A DNA stretch of 64,000 nucleotides, from assembly GCA_013076295.1 (NCBI GenBank), contig RQOL01000699.1, forward strand, positions 6,650,924 to 6,714,923, given 5' to 3'. Of this stretch, positions 58,270-64,000 are shown one piece after another (positions within the stretch are counted from its first letter, which is position 1; the number at the start of each line of letters is the position of its first letter). The notes under the pieces are model-generated. The model was not told the DNA's origin, did no database searches, and saw nothing but the letters and a program-made list of their open reading frames with translations. This DNA comes from Sanderia malayensis. Lineage: Eukaryota; Cnidaria; Scyphozoa; Semaeostomeae; Pelagiidae. Made by a program: the position numbers and the translations under genes.

Positions 58270-58892
58270 CTGTATTTGCAAAAGAAAAAAAATATTTTGG
58301 ATGAATTGATTATCTTGTAAACAGAAAGTTGCCATTAATAGTAACATGTTTAACATGTAAACTTGTATATTATTATGTTGATTGAGTGAAGAAATAAGAA
58401 AAAATGTCAAAGTGAAGGAGTGAAACACTTACTTTATTAAAAAACTTTACTTTGTTATTTACAAATGAGTAATTGAGAATTACTTTCACCAATGACAATT
58501 ACAAACCAATTGATGATACCCTGAGAAAAAGCAATGAAATGCGATGTAATGAAAGACAAAGTTGTTTAAGGAAGACGCTGTTAAACTTTATAGCGTGTAG
58601 AGGAAAGTTTAGGAGAAGCAAATATGAACATTCCACTTACCAATTACAAAAATGCACTTTTGCTATCAATTTTTTTATCAAACGATATATATAATTGATA
58701 TCATTTATTCTCTGGCGATTTATACGACAGTCAGAAATTGCACAAAAAGTTTTACATTTGCTATATCACCAACAAAGTAAAGACGCAATTGCTATTTTAA
58801 ATTCGCGCCAATTTGAAAGAATTGTAGCCTCTATTCGGTGCATTGTCTCGTTGTTGCTCTTTTTGGTGATTCTTGTATGGGATAAAGGAATG

Positions 58893-59600
58893 AATGGGTG
58901 TTCTTGTTCTTTGTGCTATAGAACTCGTTGAACGAATGTGAATATATTCCTTGGAGATCATTGCAATCAAGTATCATCTAATGATCATGTAAATTTATTT
59001 GATTGTAATGAACAACATTGATTATGTGTCAGGTGTTATATGCTGCAAAACACGCGTGTTGAAAGACAGGAAAAGCAAGAATGACAGTAGGCCATGGAAG
59101 GTTCACCAAAGTAAGAAGGTATACCTAATCATACTTATTGTTTGACTGGATGAATACATTGGCTTAATTTAAGTAATTCATTTGAAAATAAATTACTTAC
59201 ATGCATAGAGTTAAGGCGAAATTAGGAGAAGTGAGCTGAGCCAATGAGCCTTATACGATGTCTTCTTGTGTTTCAGGTGCCCCAGACATAAAGTGAATTC
59301 TTGTGGTGTGTTGCCATTCCTTGTGAACATTATTGTAGTCAGGTGAGTTCATGTTAAGTATATAAAGATTTGTTCAAAAAAATAGACAGTGTCTGCTGCT
59401 TTGCAATGATATCTTTGCATGAATGAAACAATTTACAAACAAAAACATTTACTTACTATACATACAACAAATATATCATTAAACAACACTGACAAATAAA
59501 TAAATACAATAACATAAAGGAAATTGATAAAAAGGAAAAAGCATGTGGGTGCATAATATCACAGTATAGGCCAAAATAGTGTTTGTAGTTTGTATTCATT
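58893..59600. repeat. 708-bp direct repeat, copy 1
   Basis: About 97 percent identical to 61321-62028. Weaker similarity continues on the low side (TAGCCTCTATTCGG at 58826 and 61010). The two copies flank the candidate small gene. Confidence 0.85.
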
Positions 59601-59698
59601 TTCAATTTAGACTGCAGCACGGGAAGAATTTGTCAAAAGAAAGGCATAATTTTATTTGTGTCTGTGATATTATGCAGAGAAGACAACAAAGGTTAAGG

Positions 59699-59870
59699 CT
59701 ATTTTTTTTCTGAAATCTTAGCCATATCCATCATTGTCTTTTGTAGATCACGTGTGGGCATGTTAGTCCACATGAAAGGTGATCTGCTTGATCCTGGCTT
59801 AAAAGTAAACTTTTTTTTCTTATTTTGTGTTTTTTTTCTAATTAGATTAATTTTCATCCTGTCTGTTGAC
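59699..59870 (-). CDS. Candidate three-exon small gene, exon 3
   Basis: Acceptor TTTGCAG at 59871. The exon reads STDRMKINLIRKKTQNKKKK, then FTFKPGSSRSPFMWTNMP and a C-terminal DLQKTMMDMAKISEKK with the stop at 59699-59701. AATAAA follows about 45 bases after the stop (near 59655). The Lys/Arg-rich stretch could be a nuclear localisation or nucleic-acid-binding segment. The family is not recognised. Confidence 0.55.
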
Positions 59871-59991
59871 CTGCAAAGAAAATATTTGTTTTTAAAACAA
59901 TGCTTGGTTGTGTCATAGAGGATTCCATGCAATGTTGAGAAGAATTGGTGAAAGACAGTAGATAATAATGGGTATGTTGGAAGTAACTTAC

Positions 59992-60116
59992 TTCAGCTTC
60001 TCCTTTTCAATTCGGTTTCCTTGCATTGTTACAAAGTTGAACTTGGTGTGTTTTTCAAATTTAAAGTTGGCAGAACATTCTTTTTTTAGTTTGGCAATAT
60101 TTTCAAATGGGAACAT
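59992..60116 (-). CDS. Candidate three-exon small gene, exon 2
   Basis: 125 nt between a CATTTTCAG-type acceptor (TCAG at 60117-60120) and a GTAAGT donor at 59991. It reads MFPFENIAKLKKECSANFKF, then EKHTKFNFVTMQGNRIEKEK, ending in phase 2, which the third exon completes as a Lys codon. Phase agreement and a consensus donor support it. Confidence 0.55.
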
Positions 60117-60232
60117 CTGAAAGGATGGAAGTGGTGAAGAGAGAAGTAAGTCAAGGTTGCTCTGAACAATGTAAAAAGTAAAGTAATGGCATTGAGACTT
60201 GTATAGTGTAATTTAGTAATGTTGATAATAAC

Positions 60233-60334
60233 CTTTATTTCTCCTTGGAAAGATATTGTGATGTTGTGTTGTTGAGGCTGCATAGGAGTGTCATCTTCAC
60301 GAAGAAGTTCCTCATCAGTTTGATTGGAGGCCAT
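60233..60334 (-). CDS. Candidate three-exon small gene, exon 1 with start
   Basis: ATG at 60332-60334 opens MASNQTDEELLREDDTPMQP, then QQHNITISFQGEIK in phase 0 before a GTTATT donor. The three exons total 399 nt, 132 residues plus stop. An acidic N terminus precedes a basic C terminus. It lies upstream of H_B on the same strand and may be a gene carried by that element or an unrelated host gene. I do not recognise the protein. Confidence 0.55.
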
Positions 60335-61320
60335 TGTAAAGAATCTATGAATGAATATGTTGTATCAATTTCATGTTGGTAATAAAATTGCAAGAGGTTA
60401 ATGAAGGAGATAAAATATATCTGTTAAGTGTTAATTGACTGCTCTATTCTTGCAAGAGGAAAATTAAAGACCATTGTGTGAGAAATAAAGTTTGTGAAAT
60501 ATACTTACATAAGGTGTGCAAAAAAAGTGTGAATGTTGAGTTGCTTTGAAGAGAAAAAATTGCATAAGAAAAATGAAAATTGAGACAAAAATGTTATAGG
60601 CAGTTGTTTATTGTGTTCACAGCAGAATATTCCTGACAAAGGAGAAGTAAGGGCAGTTGGAAGAGAAACAAAGTTTGCAAAATGCTTACCAAGGTGTATG
60701 TAGAGAAAAGTTGAATGTTGAATTGCCTGCAAGAGAGAAATTGCATTAAAAAGGTTAAAAATGAGACAAAAATGTTATTTAAAGTTAGTTGTGGTGTTAA
60801 TATGTGTCTTGTGCTTATTTGTGTCATGTGTGAATGTTTTAAAATATATATTTAGTTCATAATTGTAGAAATGAAATTTTGCGTATACTTACGTTGAAAA
60901 ATTTTGGTGCTGCAGTGGGGTTGAAAAAAATTTTTTTCGTGTTTACGGACGGTCTTGGCGCAAGAGAAATTTTAAAATTTCCCGCCCTAATTTGATAGGT
61001 GGGAGATGAGTAGCCTCTATTCGGCGCCGCCGCGCCTCGGTGATGATGTATTGGACAGTGGTAGTTGAACACAACAACAGCAACAACATGTACCTCGCAC
61101 CCTTTGAAAGAAGAGAAAAATGGCGTTCTTGTTCCTTGCTTGGGAGAAGTGTGGTCGTGGAAGGGAAGTTGTAAGTATTAGAAGAAATAATTTCTTGAAT
61201 TTTATGCATATAATTAGAAATAGATCATTTCTCACTGACGGGTTGTGCGCATTATGTTAGCTGTTATGAATGATAATCTATTCGAGGAATGCAACAACAA
61301 CAACAGGACGCATGGGAAAG

Positions 61321-62028
61321 GAATGGTGTTCTTGTTCTTTGCGCTATAAAACTCGTTGAACGAATGTGAATATATTCCTTGGAGATCATTGCAATCAAGT
61401 ATCATCTAATGATCATGTAAATTTATTTGATTGTAATGAACAACATTGATTATGTGTCAGGTGTTATATGCTGCCAAACACGCGTGTTGAAAGACAGGAA
61501 AAGCAAGAATCACAGTAGGCCATGGAAGGTTCACCAAAGTTAAGAAGGTATTACCTAATCATACTTATTGTTTGACTGGATGAATACATTGGCTTAATTT
61601 AAGTAATTCATTTGAAAATAAATTACTTACATGCATAGAGTTAAGGCGAAATTAGGAGAAGTGAGCTGAGCCAATGAGCCTTATACGATGTCTTCTTGTG
61701 TTTCAGGTGCCCTCAGACATAAAGTGAATTCTTGTGGTGTGTTGCCATTCCTTGTGAACATTATTGTAGTCAGGTGAGTTCATGTTAAGTATATGAAGAT
61801 TTGTTCAAAAAAATAGACAGTGTCTGCTGCTTTGCAATGATATCTTTGCATGAATGAAACAATTTACAAACAAAAACATTTACTTACTATACATACAACA
61901 AATATATCATTAAACAACACTGACAAATAAATAAATACAATAACATAAAGGAAATTGACAAAAAGGAAAAAGCATGTGGGTGCATAATATCATAGTATAG
62001 GCCAAAATGGTGTTTGTAGTTTGTATTC
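61321..62028. repeat. 708-bp direct repeat, copy 2
   Basis: Second copy of 58893-59600, upstream of the candidate small gene on the minus strand. The satellite starts immediately after it. Confidence 0.85.
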
Positions 62029-62030
62029 GT

Positions 62031-64000
62031 TGTACATGGGGATGAAAGGGGCATGAGCATAAGCAAATAAAGTGCACGAAGTGCCCGTATCAGTCAATGT
62101 TTCTTGATAAAAGATAGACAGGCGAGCGCAGCGATCTAACCCATTGTACGTGGGGTTGAAAGGGGCATGAGCGCAAGCGAGTGCAGCGCATGAAGGGCCC
62201 CCTATCAGTCAATGTTTCCTGATAATAGATAGAAAGGCGAGCGCAGCAAGCTCACCCATTGTACGTGTGGTTGAAAGTCCCATGAGCGTAAGCGAGTGCA
62301 GCGCATGAAGTGCGCCCTGCCAGTCAATGTTTCTTGATAATAGATAGCCAGGCGAGTGCAGCGATCTAACCCCTTGTACGTGGGGTTGAAAGGGGCATGA
62401 GCGTAAGCGAGTGTGGCGCATGAAGTGCGCCCTACCAGTCAATGTTTCTTGACAATAGTTAGACAGGGAGCGCAACAAGCTATCCCATTGTACATGGGGT
62501 TGAAAGGGGCATGAGCGTAAGCGAGTGGAGCGTATGAAGTGCGCCCTACCAGTACCCTAGCTATCCCATTGTACATGGGGTTGAAAGGGGCATGAGCGTA
62601 TGCGAGTGCAGCGCATGAAGGGCGCCCTATCAGTCAATATTTGTTGATAATGGATAGACAGGTGAGCGCAGCAATCTAACACATTGTACGTGGGGTTGAA
62701 AGGGACATGAGCGTAAGCGAGTGCAGCACACAAAGTGCGCCCTATCAGTCAATTTTTTTTATAATAGATAGACAAGTGAGCACAGTGAGCTAACCCATTG
62801 TACATGGGGATGAAAGGGGCATGAGCGTAAGCAAATAAAGTGCACGAAGTGCCCGTATCAGTCAATGTTTCTTGATAAAAGATAGACAGGCGAGCGCAGC
62901 CATCTAACCCATTGTACGTGGGGTTGAAAGGGGCATGAGCGTAAGCGAGTGCAGCGCATGAAGTGCTCCCTATCAGTCAATGTTTCATGATAATAGATAG
63001 ACAGGCGAGGGCAGCAAGCTATCCCATGGTACATGGGGTTGAAAGGGGCATGAGCGTAAGCGAGTGGAGCGCATGAAGTGCGCCCTACCAGTACCCTAGC
63101 TATCCCATTGTACATGGGGTTGAAAGGGGCATGAGCGTATGCGAGTGCAGCGCATGAAGGGCGCCCTATCAGTCAATGTTTCTTGATAATAGATAGACAA
63201 GCGAGCGCAGTGAGCTAACCCATTATACATGGGGATAAAAGGGGCATGAGCACAAGCGAACGCAGCGTGCGAAGTGCTCCCTATCAGTCATGTTCCTGAT
63301 AATAGATAGACAGGCGAGGGCAGCAAGCTATCCCATTGTACATGGGGATGAAAGGGGCATGAGCGTAAGCGAATGAAGCGCACGAAGTGTCCCTATCAGT
63401 CAATATTTCTTGACAATGGATAGACAGGTCAGCGCAGCGATCTAACTCATTGTACGTGGGGTTGAAAGGGGCACGAGCGTAAGCGAGTGCAGCGCACAAA
63501 GTGCGCCCTATCAGTCAATTTTTTTATAATAGATAGACAAGCGAGCGCAGTGAGCTAACCCATTGTTCATGGGGATGAAAGGGGCATGAGCGTAAGCAAA
63601 TAAAGTGCACGAAGTGCCCGTATCAGTCAATGTTTCTTGATAAAAGATAGACAGGCGAGCGCAGCGATCTAAATCATTGTGCGTGGGGTTGAAAGGGGCA
63701 TGAGCGTAAGCGAGTGCAGCGCACAAGGGGCCCCTATCAGTCAATGTTTCCTGATAATAGATAGACAGGCGAGCGCAGCGAGCTCATCCATTGTACGTGG
63801 GGTTGAAAGGGGCATGAGCGTAAGCGAGTGCAGCGCATGAAGTGCGCCCTACCAGTCAACGTTTCTTGATAATAGATAGACAGGCGAGCACAACGAGCTA
63901 TCCCATTGGACATGGGGTTGAATAGGGGCATGAGCTTAAGCGAGTGCAGTGCACGGAGGGCGCCCTATCAGTCAATGTTTCTTGATAATTGATAGACAGG
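62031..64000. repeat. ~114-bp satellite, at least 17 units, continues past the window
   Basis: The phrase GGGGCATGAGCGTAAGCGAG recurs every 113-116 bp from 62048 to 63925, with two 81-bp short units (ending at 62590 and 63129). Each unit reads: TTGTACRTGGGG, GGGCATGAGCG core, CCCTATCAGTCAATGTTTCT, GATAGACAGGCGAGCGCAGC, CTAAC. The core matches the 3' segment of the Helitrons in the opposite orientation to H_B. Frames on the minus strand only mirror the period. Confidence 0.9.

Larger units (their letters stand above)
48883..58270 (-). mobile_element. Coding Helitron H_B (5' end not located)
   Basis: It holds a second Rep-helicase gene (51510-57657), related to but clearly diverged from H_A. 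The 3' end at 48883 has the family 3' segment and GGCTAG. The 5' limit could not be fixed: leader micro-exons reach at least 58269, and no A|TC with a nearby CACGTG was found. If the element reaches beyond 61 kb it would include the small gene at 59.7-60.3 kb. Several 1-bp shifts disable the gene. Confidence 0.7.

Noticed and set aside
62209..63931. Series of minus-strand frames of 64-89 codons with similar sequence
   Set aside because: They mirror the 114-bp satellite. The period is a multiple of three (38 codons), which keeps frames open by chance.
1..64000. tRNA, rRNA or snRNA genes
   Set aside because: No cloverleaf boxes or rRNA segments were noticed when reading both strands. A covariance-model scan would be needed to exclude them.

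Overview
This is eukaryotic, AT-rich DNA. It shows split genes with short GT-AG introns of about 90-260 bp, AATAAA-type 3' ends, micro- and minisatellites, and dense transposable elements. The mix (Helitrons, a DIRS element, a second tyrosine-recombinase retroelement, LINE tails, and decayed HECT genes of the expanded G2E3-like type) suggests an invertebrate metazoan such as a cnidarian or another marine group. The species cannot be fixed from the sequence. No rRNA, tRNA or CRISPR was found.

Layout. 0.5-1.2 kb: wreck of a HECT ligase C-lobe. 1.5-8.4 kb: a plus-strand non-autonomous Helitron (H_a) split by about 6 kb that holds a decayed Ngaro/PAT-like element with split direct repeats and a broken tyrosine recombinase. 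11.3-14.1 kb: HECT pseudogene interrupted by a 1-kb inverted-repeat element with an 11-bp target duplication. 17.8-22.0 kb: decayed multi-exon gene with a TTAA-flanked long-TIR element in an intron. 22.4-33.5 kb: a minus-strand non-autonomous Helitron (H_c) abutting a coding Helitron (H_A). 34.0-34.7 kb: a candidate four-exon small gene. 35.0-39.9 kb: a DIRS retrotransposon with all three frames open and complete terminal structures. 41.3-58.3 kb or beyond: a minus-strand head-to-tail chain of one coding Helitron (H_B) and three minisatellite-bearing non-autonomous copies (H_f, H_e, H_d). 59.7-60.3 kb: a candidate three-exon small gene between two 0.7-kb direct repeats. 62.0-64.0 kb: a ~114-bp satellite whose core matches the Helitron 3' end.

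How the parts relate. Four element boundaries are exact CTAG|TC junctions with no spacer, and an independent copy (H_a) confirms the 5' terminus. Helitron 3' ends, 14-bp minisatellites inside the Helitrons, and the terminal satellite share sequence, so much of the repeat content can be read as products of one Helitron family. Both coding Helitrons carry disabling mutations in the Rep-helicase gene, so neither copy looks autonomous now. The DIRS element looks structurally intact. Several calls (spliced small genes, micro-exons, outer element ends) rest on reading splice sites by eye and are marked with lower confidence.
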